From: Guptibacillus hwajinpoensis
GTDB taxonomy: Bacteria > Bacillota > Bacilli > Bacillales > Bacillaceae_O
Assembly: GCA_016841765.1 (NCBI GenBank)
Contig: JAENYN010000002.1
Span: 115,500 to 179,499 of the forward strand
DNA length: 64,000 bases
Direction: 5' to 3'
The notes below the pieces were generated by a model that saw only the letters and a program-made list of their open reading frames with translations, was not told the origin of the DNA and did not search any database. The translations under genes were made by a program, and so were the position numbers. This document shows positions 43,251 to 52,509 of the stretch, piece by piece (position 1 is the first letter of the stretch; each line of letters begins with the position of its first letter).

Positions 43251-43470
43251 GGTTTTCCTCTTTTCCAGTTCGTTCAAATATATTGGCGTGTATTTTATGT
43301 AAATCGTGCAGCAACTCAGGTAAGAAACCGAAAATCGCCTGTAAACGGTCTTATTGAGAATATTATACTTCAATTTCCAATTTTGCAGGGACTGAATTTT
43401 TGTCCTGTCACTGACCTCTGGTATTCCTGCATATAATAGGAAAAATAGCGGATAGAAAGGGCATGAAGCT

Positions 43471-45306
43471 ATGGCGGTTGAAAAAATCGATCATGAACAG
43501 CGGTTTGCGGCTGCACTGAAAGTCCTGTCAGGGGCAAACATATACAGCAAGAGTCTGTATAAGCCAGATCTCCTGCAAAAAGCTGCCTGGCTTTTTGAGG
43601 AAAAAGAGGGGATTGAAATCGTCTACCGGTATGCGCCGCAGTTTGAACGGGCAGGCGTGTTCAGCGGCGGCCCCTGGGAGGATGCATCAGCCTTGCAGCC
43701 GAATCTCGTCGAGGGGACCATCAAATCGGAAGGGTCCGGTTCCATTCTCGAATGCCTCAGCGAACTGAGGATGCTGGCCATTGCAAAAGAGGATTATGTG
43801 CATGAGCGGGTCAGCGTTAACGAAGCGGCAGCATTCCTTGAAAACGTGATGGCGCTGAATGTGGAAATGCTGTTCCCTCAGCAGACGGAAGCGGCCAGGC
43901 TCGCACAGACTGATGCTGTTGTCCGGGCCCAGCGGCTGTTTGCTTTTCTGGCAAAACACGTCCCGTTAGTAGGTGTTTTCGGGAAGGTGGGGGAGGAGAT
44001 CGACCGGCTGGCTGTCCAGCGGCCGATTATCGTTTCCCGGATTGAAGAAATGATCAAATTTCTGAAGACAGGCCGGACTGCTTGGGACCCAAAAGCTTCG
44101 GCAGCGGATAAGTATGTCCATGCACTTCATCCAACTGCTCTGTCAAAGCGGAAAAGTGTAGAAGGATATCTGCGTGAACTGGAGCAGCAGGATGAAACAG
44201 CATTGACCCGGGAAGCGGAACAGTTTGCAAAGAGTATGAAGGCGACCGGGCTCGTATCACCTTATCATGCTGCTTTTATCCAGAAGTACAACAGGGAAGT
44301 TCCGATTCTTGTTGAAAAAGCGCTTGGCCTTTCTGACAGTGGCGCGGTGGTTTTCCAAAGTAAAGATGAAGTGGTTGCCGAATGGATTCAAAAAGCCATA
44401 TTCCCTGAGACGAAACAGGCCGTGTATGGATTTGAGTCTTTGCTGGTAAATGGACGGCTGAATGCGGAGTCAGAGGGGCATCTCAGAAAGCTCATGAAAC
44501 AGGATTTTTGCCCGGAAGTCCTGCAGAGGCTGAAGAGTATATGTGAAGTGGGCGAATGCGGGCCGAAAGCCCATCTCCTTGCCGGCTGTGCGAGCGTGCT
44601 GGGCCAGCCGCTCGGCGTTGCCCAGGGCATGAATCCAAGCTGCCAGTCGACAAGGGCGATCAGCTTATGGGCCCAGCACGAGTCTGATTATCTTCTTAAG
44701 CTCATTGCCGATGCTGCCGTTTCCGGCCGGATGGAAATGGAATTTGAAGGGGAGACGCTCGTTTCCACACAGGCCGGAACTACAGTTAAACTGGATGGCA
44801 CGATTCCGCTTGACGCCGTTTCGGTTGTGCTGCTGCCGCTGCTGCATGATTTGTACCAGCAAATGTTGAAACGCTGTCTTTTCAAAACAGGGGATGTCCA
44901 CCAGTGGGTCAATCCGGCATTTTATGGAGACCTGGTGCTTGAAAAATTTTGCAGCCGGACATTCGGAAATGCGGATGACAGTGATTTTACCGCACGGTTT
45001 TATCGGACTTACCATCCTGAGCAAAATCCAGCGATTGTGGCAGCACTGCCGCAGCCGGCCGGCGTTTTTATCACGGACCGGAACGGCAGGCTGCTCGGGT
45101 ATCACGCCATTTCGATCCAGCGGGTGGCAAAAGGGCCTGATGGCGGTGATCGCGTCTATTTCTATAATCCGAACAACGACAGCGGGCAGGTGTGGGGGAA
45201 AGAGGCTGTATGCAGCATAAGGGGAAACGGGGAGCGTGAGGGGGAAGCATCGCTCCCGATGGCAGACTTCGTATCCAGTTTATATGCATTTCATTATGCA
45301 GAGTGA
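43471..45306 (+). CDS. Large protein with apparent Cys-His-Asn/Asp catalytic set, paralogue 2
   Basis: The 611-residue protein is homologous over its full length to the product at 39729. Shared blocks include AGVFxGGPWEDAS near residue 55, VLGQPLGVAQGMNPSCQS with Cys391, QWVNPAFYGDL, LLGYHAISIQRVAKG with His545, and YFYNPNNDSGQVWG. The C-terminus ends at FHYAE, about 25 residues shorter than paralogue 1. All candidate catalytic residues are kept, so both copies are probably active with different partners or substrates. The start is ATG 43471, ten bases from AGAAAGG. It is monocistronic, with a strong terminator. Confidence 0.6.
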   Translation: MAVEKIDHEQRFAAALKVLSGANIYSKSLYKPDLLQKAAWLFEEKEGIEIVYRYAPQFERAGVFSGGPWEDASALQPNLVEGTIKSEGSGSILECLSELRMLAIAKEDYVHERVSVNEAAAFLENVMALNVEMLFPQQTEAARLAQTDAVVRAQRLFAFLAKHVPLVGVFGKVGEEIDRLAVQRPIIVSRIEEMIKFLKTGRTAWDPKASAADKYVHALHPTALSKRKSVEGYLRELEQQDETALTREAEQFAKSMKATGLVSPYHAAFIQKYNREVPILVEKALGLSDSGAVVFQSKDEVVAEWIQKAIFPETKQAVYGFESLLVNGRLNAESEGHLRKLMKQDFCPEVLQRLKSICEVGECGPKAHLLAGCASVLGQPLGVAQGMNPSCQSTRAISLWAQHESDYLLKLIADAAVSGRMEMEFEGETLVSTQAGTTVKLDGTIPLDAVSVVLLPLLHDLYQQMLKRCLFKTGDVHQWVNPAFYGDLVLEKFCSRTFGNADDSDFTARFYRTYHPEQNPAIVAALPQPAGVFITDRNGRLLGYHAISIQRVAKGPDGGDRVYFYNPNNDSGQVWGKEAVCSIRGNGEREGEASLPMADFVSSLYAFHYAE

Positions 45307-45324
45307 CATGTTAAATAAAAGCAC

Positions 45325-45358
45325 TAAAAAATGCCGATCAGCATCGGCATTTTTTTCT
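45325..45358. terminator. Bidirectional terminator
   Basis: Stem AAAAATGCCGAT / ATCGGCATTTTTT with loop CAGC; it lies between two convergent genes. Confidence 0.95.
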
Positions 45359-45366
45359 TAAACCGG

Positions 45367-48300
45367 CTATTCCGCCTGGCCCACCTTTTCGGACAATTCC
45401 TCAATCTGTTCTTCGAGGTCTGTTATCAGGCTGATGTTCTCTTTGAGCTTATCTTCATAATCGACTATCCGGGATAACAGCATCTGGATTTGCTTTTCAA
45501 GCTGGGCGATGAGCGTTGTGTGATCTTGATTGCCTTTTTTGGAAATCTTCACTCCGCGGATATTCAAGGATCCGATATTCGTTCTCAGCTCTTCAATTCG
45601 GTTGATCATTTCATTTTGTTCCTGTTCAAGCTTCTGGATCTCGTTTTGCCGGGCTTTATTCGCTTCCTCAAGCGATTTGTTTTCACTGATGAGGCTTTGC
45701 ACTTTTGTGTCGTCTTCACCTTTCGTCTGCTGCCGTTTTTGCAGTTCGGATTCCAGGTTTTTGATTTTATCGTTCAGCTGCCTGTTATGTCCCTGAAGGT
45801 TGATGATCTCCTCCTGGTAAACCTGGACATGCACCTGGAGTGTATCAAGGTCGTCATTCATTTGCTGTTCACCGGATTCGTACGCGGAATCACGGTTTTC
45901 CGTTTCCTGTAGCTGTTGTTCGAGCTCGTTTGCACGGCTGGCCGTTTCAATCAGCTGACGCTGGTATTTCTCTGCATCAGCTTTATATCGGGAGGCCGTT
46001 TGTTCAAGCTTTTCCTTTTCCGATGAAAAGGATTTGTATGATTGTTTGGTTTCCTGCTGTTCTTTTTTGTAAGCATCCAGCTTTGCTTGCAGCTGTTCAA
46101 TCTGCTTAGTGTATTGTTTTTGCGATTCAGTTTTGGTCAGGGCAATTGTTTTTTCAAGCTCATTGTATTTTGCGAGGAGTGACTGATATGCTTTTTCACT
46201 CTTCGCCTGTTTTTCTTTGTGTGAATTGAGCTCTGCTTGCATTTGTTCGATTTGCTTGGCGTGGTGTTTTTCCGTTTCTGCCTTGGACTGCGAAGCCGAC
46301 CTTTCAAGCTCATCATACTTTCCCTGGAGTGCTTTTTGAGCTTTTTCATTCTCGGTCTTTTCCTGCTTGTAGGCATCAAGTTCAGCTTGCAGTTGTTCGA
46401 TTTGCTTGGCGTGATGTTTTTCTGCCTCTGCTTTGGACCGCGAAGCCGATTTTTCAAGTTCACCGTATTTTGCCAGGAGTGCTTTTTGGGCTTTTTCATT
46501 TTCGATTTGTTCTTGCTTGTAGGCATCGAGTTCAGCTTGAAGCTGTTCGATTTGCTTGGCGTGATGTTTTTCCGTCTCTGTCTTGGACCGGGAAGCCGAT
46601 TTTTCAAGCTCATCATACTTTGCCAGGAGTGCTTTTTGTGCTTTTTCATTCTCGGTCTGTTCCTGCTTATAAGCATTCAGTTCAACTTGCAGCTGTTCAA
46701 TTTGCTTTCCGTAATATTTTTCTGTTTCCGTTTTTTCAGCACGGAGGATTTTGATCTGTTTGTCTTTATCCTGCTGTTGTTCATTGAAAGCTGCCAGTTC
46801 ATTTTTGTAGTTTCCGAGTTCTTTGTCACTGGCACTAATCGTATTTTTCAATTGTTTAATTTCAGCAGTGAGTTTTCCCCGCGCCTGCTCCTGTGACCGG
46901 TATTTTTCTTCATAGGCTTTCAGTTTCAAGAGGAGGCGGTCATTTTCTTCTTTCTGATGCTTCTCAGCCGCTTTTCGGCGCTGGATATCGTTGCTTGAAT
47001 GGTAGAGGCGGCTGTTCAGGGTATCGATTTGCTGTACGTACGACGCGAGCTTTTTATCTTTATTCTCAAGGTTTTCTTTCAGCTCTCCCACTTTATTTGA
47101 AACGTGTTGGGCAGTTTCTTTTTCCTTGAGGGCAGAGGCTTTCAATTGATCGTAAGCTCTGGCCAGTTCTTTATATCCGTATTGAAGATTTTCATGTTCG
47201 ATTTTGAAATGCTCGGCACGCTCGCTTTTTTCATTGAGAGAGGCTTCCAGCTCTTTAATCTGGGTGATGGCGGCCGCGAGCTGGTTTTTTCGTTCTGCGG
47301 CTGCTTTTTCCATCTGTTCTTTTTGTTCGAGGAATGCCGCGAGTTCGCCTTCTTTATCGGTCAGTTGTTTTTTAACGTCTTTTACATTGCTGTTCAGTTT
47401 TTTCGTCTTTTGTTCATACCCTGTAAGCTGATTGTTTTTTGCCTGGAGTTCCTTATTCAGCGCATCGATATCAGCTTGCAGGGTCTTGTTCGCTTCAAGT
47501 TCCTTTTTATGGGCTTCCTTCAGTTTTTGCATGTCTTTTTCCAGGTCGGAGTAGCGGTCTTCCAGTTGTTTATGCTGTGAACCTATGCCCTGTATTTCAC
47601 CGGTTAACTCCTTAATCCGGGCTTCCAGTTTACTCTTTTGGCCAAGGGATGCCGCCAGTTGTTTTTCCTGTTCGGCCACTTTCTGTTCCAGTTGCCGCTT
47701 TTGTCCAAGCAGATCTTTTTCCTTCACCGTGAGTTGTTTAGACATGGATTCAGCGGCATGTTTCAGTTCTTTGTTTTCTTGTTCAAAAGCTTCCAGCTGC
47801 TTCGTTTTCGTGTCGATTTCCTGTTCAAGTTTGGCGAGCTTGCTGCTGGTGGCAGAAGAGATATTTTGTTCTTTTTCATAACTCTCTTCAAGTGTCTTAC
47901 GCTGCTCTTCCAATTCTGACAATCTGGCTTCAAGTCTCTTATTTTCTGATTCCAGATCTTTTATCTTTGTTGTCGTAGTTCCCAAATTGTTTTCCAGCTC
48001 TTTCATTTTCTTTCCGGAAACCGACAGTTCCTTTTCCTGTTCGGCCGCAGTCTTCTCCAGCTCCTGTTTATGCTGCAGCAAGTCAGTTCTTTCTTTTTCC
48101 GTTCTTGTCAGCTGTTTTTTGTAGCTGTGGAGTTCACCAGTCAGGTTGTCGATCTTAAGGGATAACCGTTTTTGTGTTTCATCGGCTTTTTCGAGCTGCT
48201 GACGGTCAGTCTCCCGTTCTTTCTTTAATTGGTCGAGTTCTCTGCGCGCCGATTTCAGGGAGCTTCCGTAATAGCCTTCCCGTTCAGCTATTGCCTGGAT

Positions 48301-48561
48301 TTTGCCCTGATATTCCTCGATGGACTTCTCGTGGTTCTCCTTTTCCTGAAGGATGCGTCGCTCATATTCCGAGCGCTCACCCATGAGCCAGGCGTTTTCT
48401 TCCTTTAACTTATCGAGCTGGCTGTAATGGTAGTTTTCCTGGTAGTTTTTTACTCTTTCTTTATATTTGGCGAGTTCCGCTTTGAAATGGATAATTTTCT
48501 GCTGCAGCTGTACCGTATCCGACGTTTCGCCTGAACTCCTTTGCGTTCGTTTCTTTTGCAT
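45367..48561 (-). CDS. Giant coiled-coil protein with 50-residue tandem repeats
   Basis: The 1064-residue protein is almost wholly coiled coil, rich in Glu, Lys and Gln, with no signal peptide or membrane segment. Near residues 615-865 five 50-residue repeats follow one another, each like KQIEQLQAELDAYKQE then ENEKAQKALLAKY and ELEKSASRSK. A period of 50 fits four heptads plus two hendecads, which keeps a continuous stripe. The C-terminal part has VKISKKGNQDHTTLIAQLEKQ. The gene starts at ATG 48561 after AACAGGAGG. It sits 104 bp behind the 403-residue protein gene and is probably co-transcribed. A filament, scaffold or spore-layer role is possible; not recognised. Confidence 0.85.
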   Translation of the reverse strand: MQKKRTQRSSGETSDTVQLQQKIIHFKAELAKYKERVKNYQENYHYSQLDKLKEENAWLMGERSEYERRILQEKENHEKSIEEYQGKIQAIAEREGYYGSSLKSARRELDQLKKERETDRQQLEKADETQKRLSLKIDNLTGELHSYKKQLTRTEKERTDLLQHKQELEKTAAEQEKELSVSGKKMKELENNLGTTTTKIKDLESENKRLEARLSELEEQRKTLEESYEKEQNISSATSSKLAKLEQEIDTKTKQLEAFEQENKELKHAAESMSKQLTVKEKDLLGQKRQLEQKVAEQEKQLAASLGQKSKLEARIKELTGEIQGIGSQHKQLEDRYSDLEKDMQKLKEAHKKELEANKTLQADIDALNKELQAKNNQLTGYEQKTKKLNSNVKDVKKQLTDKEGELAAFLEQKEQMEKAAAERKNQLAAAITQIKELEASLNEKSERAEHFKIEHENLQYGYKELARAYDQLKASALKEKETAQHVSNKVGELKENLENKDKKLASYVQQIDTLNSRLYHSSNDIQRRKAAEKHQKEENDRLLLKLKAYEEKYRSQEQARGKLTAEIKQLKNTISASDKELGNYKNELAAFNEQQQDKDKQIKILRAEKTETEKYYGKQIEQLQVELNAYKQEQTENEKAQKALLAKYDELEKSASRSKTETEKHHAKQIEQLQAELDAYKQEQIENEKAQKALLAKYGELEKSASRSKAEAEKHHAKQIEQLQAELDAYKQEKTENEKAQKALQGKYDELERSASQSKAETEKHHAKQIEQMQAELNSHKEKQAKSEKAYQSLLAKYNELEKTIALTKTESQKQYTKQIEQLQAKLDAYKKEQQETKQSYKSFSSEKEKLEQTASRYKADAEKYQRQLIETASRANELEQQLQETENRDSAYESGEQQMNDDLDTLQVHVQVYQEEIINLQGHNRQLNDKIKNLESELQKRQQTKGEDDTKVQSLISENKSLEEANKARQNEIQKLEQEQNEMINRIEELRTNIGSLNIRGVKISKKGNQDHTTLIAQLEKQIQMLLSRIVDYEDKLKENISLITDLEEQIEELSEKVGQAE
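45972..46721. repeat. Five 150-bp in-gene tandem repeats
   Basis: The word TTTGCTTGGC or its variants (TTTGCTTTCC, CTGCTTAGTG) recurs at about 46101, 46251, 46401, 46551 and 46701, exactly 150 bp apart. The three middle units are the most alike and the outer ones more diverged, as expected from unequal crossing-over. Confidence 0.9.
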
Positions 48562-48664
48562 GAAGCATACCTCCTGTTAAACCTTATGAAAAAATGGGCT
48601 TTTTACTTATCTGTATGTTCTAAAAAAGGGGAGGTGAACAAACAATTCACTTTGCGGTGATTTC

Positions 48665-49876
48665 CTAAAAAGAAAACTGGATGCGGTTGTTTGCGATGAA
48701 CCGGTCTTTCCCATCGTTGAAGTAAACAAAGCCGTCGATTGTTGTGTGTTTGTTGTTATCAAGCGGGTGCAGGATAACCTGGAAGTTGCTCAGGCTTTCC
48801 GTTTCACCCGGCTTGATTTGCACGGGCTGAATCGGGGTGATCCAGTACTCGCCTTTGGTTTTTATCCTTTCCATCCAGTCTTCGTAAACATATTTCCAGC
48901 CTTTTTTACCTGTCGGGCCCTGGATGCTTAATGTATCAGTCATATTAGGAGGGACGATTTGGCCGCTGAGTCCGGCGCCGCTTATCGGGTCAATGCGAAT
49001 GCAAAGAATAGGATTGTTAAGGGTAGTGTTTCCGGTGTTTTTTATATTGAAATGACCAGTGATGATAAACTCAGGGTCTTCAGTTCCATGTTCCGGCGGA
49101 TAAATTGTGTAATCGAAATATGCTTCTGCCTGGATTTTCTGTTCGTGTAAAGTTGCTTCGCCTTTATGGTGTTCGGTATTTTTGGGGACTGCAGTTTTTT
49201 GGGCAGTCACTTTTTGGGTCGATGCCGATTTGCCGGTTGTCTGGCTGACCATGTCACGTATTAGGTTTTTTTTCTTTTCCAGCGGGAGGAAAGCTGCCGC
49301 CGCTGTATGTTGTTTTTCCGAGAAATAACGGATGATTGCACGTGATAAACCGAGCGCAGCAGTAGTTTCGAAATTATTCACGAGGGCGGCTGCCGTTGTG
49401 GAACTGACAGTTAGTAGCGGCCTGAAACTTGTTTTGGCTTTAATCCTGGTAAATGAGACGGAAATCGCCCTGTTTCTTAATTCTTTATAAAGCAAATTTT
49501 TTAGTTTGATATCGAGTTCAGGACGATGTTCAATTACCAGGTGTGTATCAGCCGTCCCTGTCGGCATAGTGCCGATGCTAATCAATAAATCATATTCCGA
49601 TCGATCGGGATCTTCGTTTGATGTGGATAAGCCATGGCCTGCAAGGGATAGGTTCAGTTTCGCTGCAATTTCTCGGCTGTAATCGTCTGCGATTTTATCT
49701 TTACTTGAGATGAATACGGTATGTTTTCTAAGAGATGGGGATAGTTCCAGCCGTTGTTTATCCTGGTTCCATTCTGTATCGATCCCTTGTTTTTCACAAA
49801 ACATCATGAATCCCGCCAGCTCTTGATCTGATATGACGCCAAGTGACTCTCCGCTGAAAAAAATTGTGTTTGGCAT
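48665..49876 (-). CDS. Two-domain protein: amidase-like N-terminus and beta-sandwich C-terminus
   Basis: I do not recognise this 403-residue protein. Residues about 50-210 recall the N-acetylmuramoyl-alanine amidase fold in order of elements (DDYSREIAAKLNLSLAGHG; YDLLISIGTMP; ALVNNFETTAALGLSRAIIRYF) but zinc-ligand His/Glu residues are not evident, so it may be a non-catalytic relative. After a Lys/Thr/Gln linker, residues about 260-403 form a beta-sandwich (FNIKNTGNTTLNNPILCIRI; VKPGETESLSNF-like IKPGETESLSNF). The start is ATG 49876 after AAAGAGGTG. No signal peptide. It is upstream of the coiled-coil gene on the same strand and divergent from the Cys-rich protein gene. Confidence 0.55.
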   Translation of the reverse strand: MPNTIFFSGESLGVISDQELAGFMMFCEKQGIDTEWNQDKQRLELSPSLRKHTVFISSKDKIADDYSREIAAKLNLSLAGHGLSTSNEDPDRSEYDLLISIGTMPTGTADTHLVIEHRPELDIKLKNLLYKELRNRAISVSFTRIKAKTSFRPLLTVSSTTAAALVNNFETTAALGLSRAIIRYFSEKQHTAAAAFLPLEKKKNLIRDMVSQTTGKSASTQKVTAQKTAVPKNTEHHKGEATLHEQKIQAEAYFDYTIYPPEHGTEDPEFIITGHFNIKNTGNTTLNNPILCIRIDPISGAGLSGQIVPPNMTDTLSIQGPTGKKGWKYVYEDWMERIKTKGEYWITPIQPVQIKPGETESLSNFQVILHPLDNNKHTTIDGFVYFNDGKDRFIANNRIQFSF

Positions 49877-50060
49877 TCTGGCACCTCTTTTCGATTGGCT
49901 GCATATTTCTAAATCATGTATATGATTTTCCTTTGCAATCATGAGTGGGTATCAGGCTAATGCGGATTTCAACGATAAATGTGCCTTTGTCCATTACGGT
50001 TGAAATTGAGGAACCATATCATGGTAATGCAAAACAATTAAAGAGGAAGGATGAGGCAAT

Positions 50061-51167
50061 TTGGCTTTAATTACACAGATTGATGGTGTTTTGTTAGTAA
50101 TTAGTGAAACAGGCGAACCCAATTGTGTAACTTTGACTGTTACTAATAATAGCAGCGGAACGTTACGCAGGGTTTGTTTTAATGCTCCACCGTTTGTGGT
50201 GGTGGAGGAGGCACCACCAGGATGGGATGAGACACCGCAGTGCGCCTCTTGTGATCCTGAAACAACAGAAGGTGAGTTCGACATCCGTTTAAGAGCAACG
50301 GGTCAAGCTGCATTAGAACCTGGAGAAAGTGCAGAATTCCTTTTATGTACAGAAGTTGAAGAAGGAACACCACCGGAATTGGATCCCGAAGACTTTGAAG
50401 GCCTGGAGGTTTGCCTCTTTATTCCTAATTTACCTGGACCGCCGTGCAGGTGTGGATTCTTCGGTGAACAAGAACCTCCTGTTGGAGAGGTAATCGAATG
50501 TATCCGTGTCCAGAAAGTGTATGACTGGGTGATGGATGCAACTGATACTGACCAGGAGATTTGTATTCCGGAAGGATGCAAAGAGGCAATCATGGACGCT
50601 ATTAAACACAAAAGAGGACCGCTTAGCGTTACTTGTGAAGCGCCTGAAGTCCCGGGTACATTCCCGCTTATCCCTAAACCTCAGCCTAACCCTGAGGGAA
50701 ATGCGATTTGCGTGATTTCATCGAACTTTAGAAGGATACCAGGTGGAAACCTCGCAGTCATAAAAGCGGTCTTCCGCGTCAGACCTCTTGTTGTAATAGA
50801 AGATTCTGATGGTGAAGAAGTTTGTGTTTTCCGCCCTACAATCAATCTCTTTAAGAAAGTAGTCGTTTGTTTGCCGGAAGGGCTGACAAGAGACAACATT
50901 CTTTGCCGGATCACACAGGTTACTTGTGATGAAAACTTTATTGCGGATGCGGATCCGGATCTCGGACTGCAGCTTGAAGTTAACGTATGTTTTGAAATCC
51001 AAGTTGAAGCTGAAGTTAAACTGGAAGTTCTGTCAACAGGATTCTGTGCCCCTCGTGACGTAATGGATGTTCCTCCGATCAGTACATCATGCCCGGACTT
51101 CGAGTTTCCGGAACAGTGTCCTGGCGTGTTTCCTCCTACCAATGGAAATGGGAATCCCCCAGCATAA
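50061..51167 (+). CDS. Cys-rich structural protein, probable spore-surface type
   Basis: The 368-residue acidic protein is rich in Cys (over 20) and Pro. It has an N-terminal beta-domain (CVTLTVTNNSSGTLRRVCF), a middle IECIRVQKVYDWVMDATD followed by ICIPEGCKEAI, and a C-terminal CxxxxIQVEAEVKLEVLSTGFC region with a Pro/Gly/Asn tail. The C..V.KVYDWV motif followed by beta-strands recalls Firmicute spore coat/exosporium proteins. Disulphide cross-linking is likely. The start is TTG 50061 downstream of GAGGAAGG. A terminator follows. Assignment to the spore surface is an inference from composition and locus. Confidence 0.6.
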   Translation: MALITQIDGVLLVISETGEPNCVTLTVTNNSSGTLRRVCFNAPPFVVVEEAPPGWDETPQCASCDPETTEGEFDIRLRATGQAALEPGESAEFLLCTEVEEGTPPELDPEDFEGLEVCLFIPNLPGPPCRCGFFGEQEPPVGEVIECIRVQKVYDWVMDATDTDQEICIPEGCKEAIMDAIKHKRGPLSVTCEAPEVPGTFPLIPKPQPNPEGNAICVISSNFRRIPGGNLAVIKAVFRVRPLVVIEDSDGEEVCVFRPTINLFKKVVVCLPEGLTRDNILCRITQVTCDENFIADADPDLGLQLEVNVCFEIQVEAEVKLEVLSTGFCAPRDVMDVPPISTSCPDFEFPEQCPGVFPPTNGNGNPPA

Positions 51168-51199
51168 ACAGAAGGTTCGTTGCAAGTGAAGAAGTAAGA

Positions 51200-51238
51200 A
51201 ACCGGGAAGCCTGCATAGGCTTTCCGGTTATTGTTTTT
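51200..51238 (+). terminator. Terminator after the Cys-rich protein gene
   Basis: Stem AACCGGGAAGCCT / AGGCTTTCCGGTT with loop GCAT, followed by ATTGTTTTT. Confidence 0.9.
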
Positions 51239-51350
51239 GATAAATTTTCGGGCTAATTTAGTTATTTGTCGTTGATTGACCCGCCATCACACTTTTTGCA
51301 ACTGAACATATTTTAGTAATAAAACCTTTCCCTTGAAGGTGGGAGTAAAC

Positions 51351-52466
51351 ATGAACAGCGGCAAAGTTTTGCCTTTTCAAAAAAAAGAAAATATAGCCCG
51401 GACAGAGTTGACGGCATCAGAGGTCTTAACAACATTAAAGATTCAACGGGAATATGCAAGAGAAATCAGGGATAATTTGTGTGCACTTCAGCAAGAGGGT
51501 GCACAAAATATACATCAAATCAGGGAAATCTTTTCTTCTATTTATGCCTTCCAAACGGATAAAGAACCCGCTGTGCAGGAAAGGGTGCAGGACTATTTTC
51601 CGCGTGATGCAGGCAGGCTCCAGCATTTTCACAGGCAGGCTGATGAAATCCAGGAAGCCATTGAAGACTTTAAAAACGAACGTAAAAAATTAAAGCGTGA
51701 AATCCGGGCGAAAGGAAAAGAAATCAAACAATACAATAAAGTAACTATGGAACAGGCCCATCGCCTGCGGCATGCTCTCGGTTTACTAGAACAATCCAAG
51801 GAAAAAGAACGTGTGCTGATCCGCTCACTTGAAACAAAAAAGCAGAAAAATAAGCGATTGGCTCATAGGCTTAGAACGAAAAATCAACAACTCCAAAGGC
51901 TAGCTAGAGAAAATGATCAACTGAATTTGGGAAGCGAACCCGAAAAAAATTCTCAAAACCAAAACCGAGCGGCGGGAATGTCACCTGTAACGAAACAGAT
52001 AGAGCAGGTAATTCAGTCCACGCAATATGAAGATGATTTGAATCAAGTGAAAGGAGGGTGGTTCGGCATGTTCGGGTTGTCATGGGGCAGTAAAGAAAAG
52101 GAAGCGGCGTATCTTCAAAAAACAGAGGAGCTCACTTTAGCTATCGCCGGTCTTCAAAAAGAAATGCAGGAATATAAGCAACTATTTGAAGAAATGATTG
52201 ACTATATACAAAAACAGGAACTAACCGGAACGGCAGACAAGGAACAAACCAAATTGAAAGCGGCGATTCAGGGAGTAAAGGAACAACAAGACCGACGCTC
52301 TGAAAATCTTACTCACAAAGACCAGTTTGAATCGAAGAAGAATAAACAAGTTAAAAAGCGATCTAATAATCAGGCTGCTTTCCCTTCCGGTGAGTCCAGG
52401 AAGAATGACCCTGGGCAAATAACAAACAACGAGAAAAAGTTCGATCCTGACAGATATTCCAGGTAA
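51351..52466 (+). CDS. Coiled-coil protein of the structural locus
   Basis: The 371-residue protein starts at ATG 51351 after AAGGTGGGAG. Residues about 75-205 form a strongly basic coiled coil (ADEIQEAIEDFKNERKKLKRE; KKQKNKRLAHRLRTKNQQLQRL). A short Gly/Trp segment (GGWFGMFGLSWGSKEKE) separates a second coil (LTLAIAGLQKEMQEYKQLFEEM). The tail is basic and Asn/Gln-rich. Function unknown. It may interact with the giant coiled-coil protein encoded 3 kb away on the other strand. A 48-residue basic protein gene follows 43 bp after the stop. Confidence 0.72.
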   Translation: MNSGKVLPFQKKENIARTELTASEVLTTLKIQREYAREIRDNLCALQQEGAQNIHQIREIFSSIYAFQTDKEPAVQERVQDYFPRDAGRLQHFHRQADEIQEAIEDFKNERKKLKREIRAKGKEIKQYNKVTMEQAHRLRHALGLLEQSKEKERVLIRSLETKKQKNKRLAHRLRTKNQQLQRLARENDQLNLGSEPEKNSQNQNRAAGMSPVTKQIEQVIQSTQYEDDLNQVKGGWFGMFGLSWGSKEKEAAYLQKTEELTLAIAGLQKEMQEYKQLFEEMIDYIQKQELTGTADKEQTKLKAAIQGVKEQQDRRSENLTHKDQFESKKNKQVKKRSNNQAAFPSGESRKNDPGQITNNEKKFDPDRYSR

Positions 52467-52509
52467 CGACAGTAAGGCCGTGCAAAGAATAAAAAAAGGA
52501 GTGATTATT

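Noticed and set aside
46237..46896. Long plus-strand frames opposite the coiled-coil gene, with hydrophobic translations
   Set aside because: They are antisense shadows of a Lys/Glu-rich repeat gene: GAA/AAG codons read backwards give Leu/Phe. No RBS.
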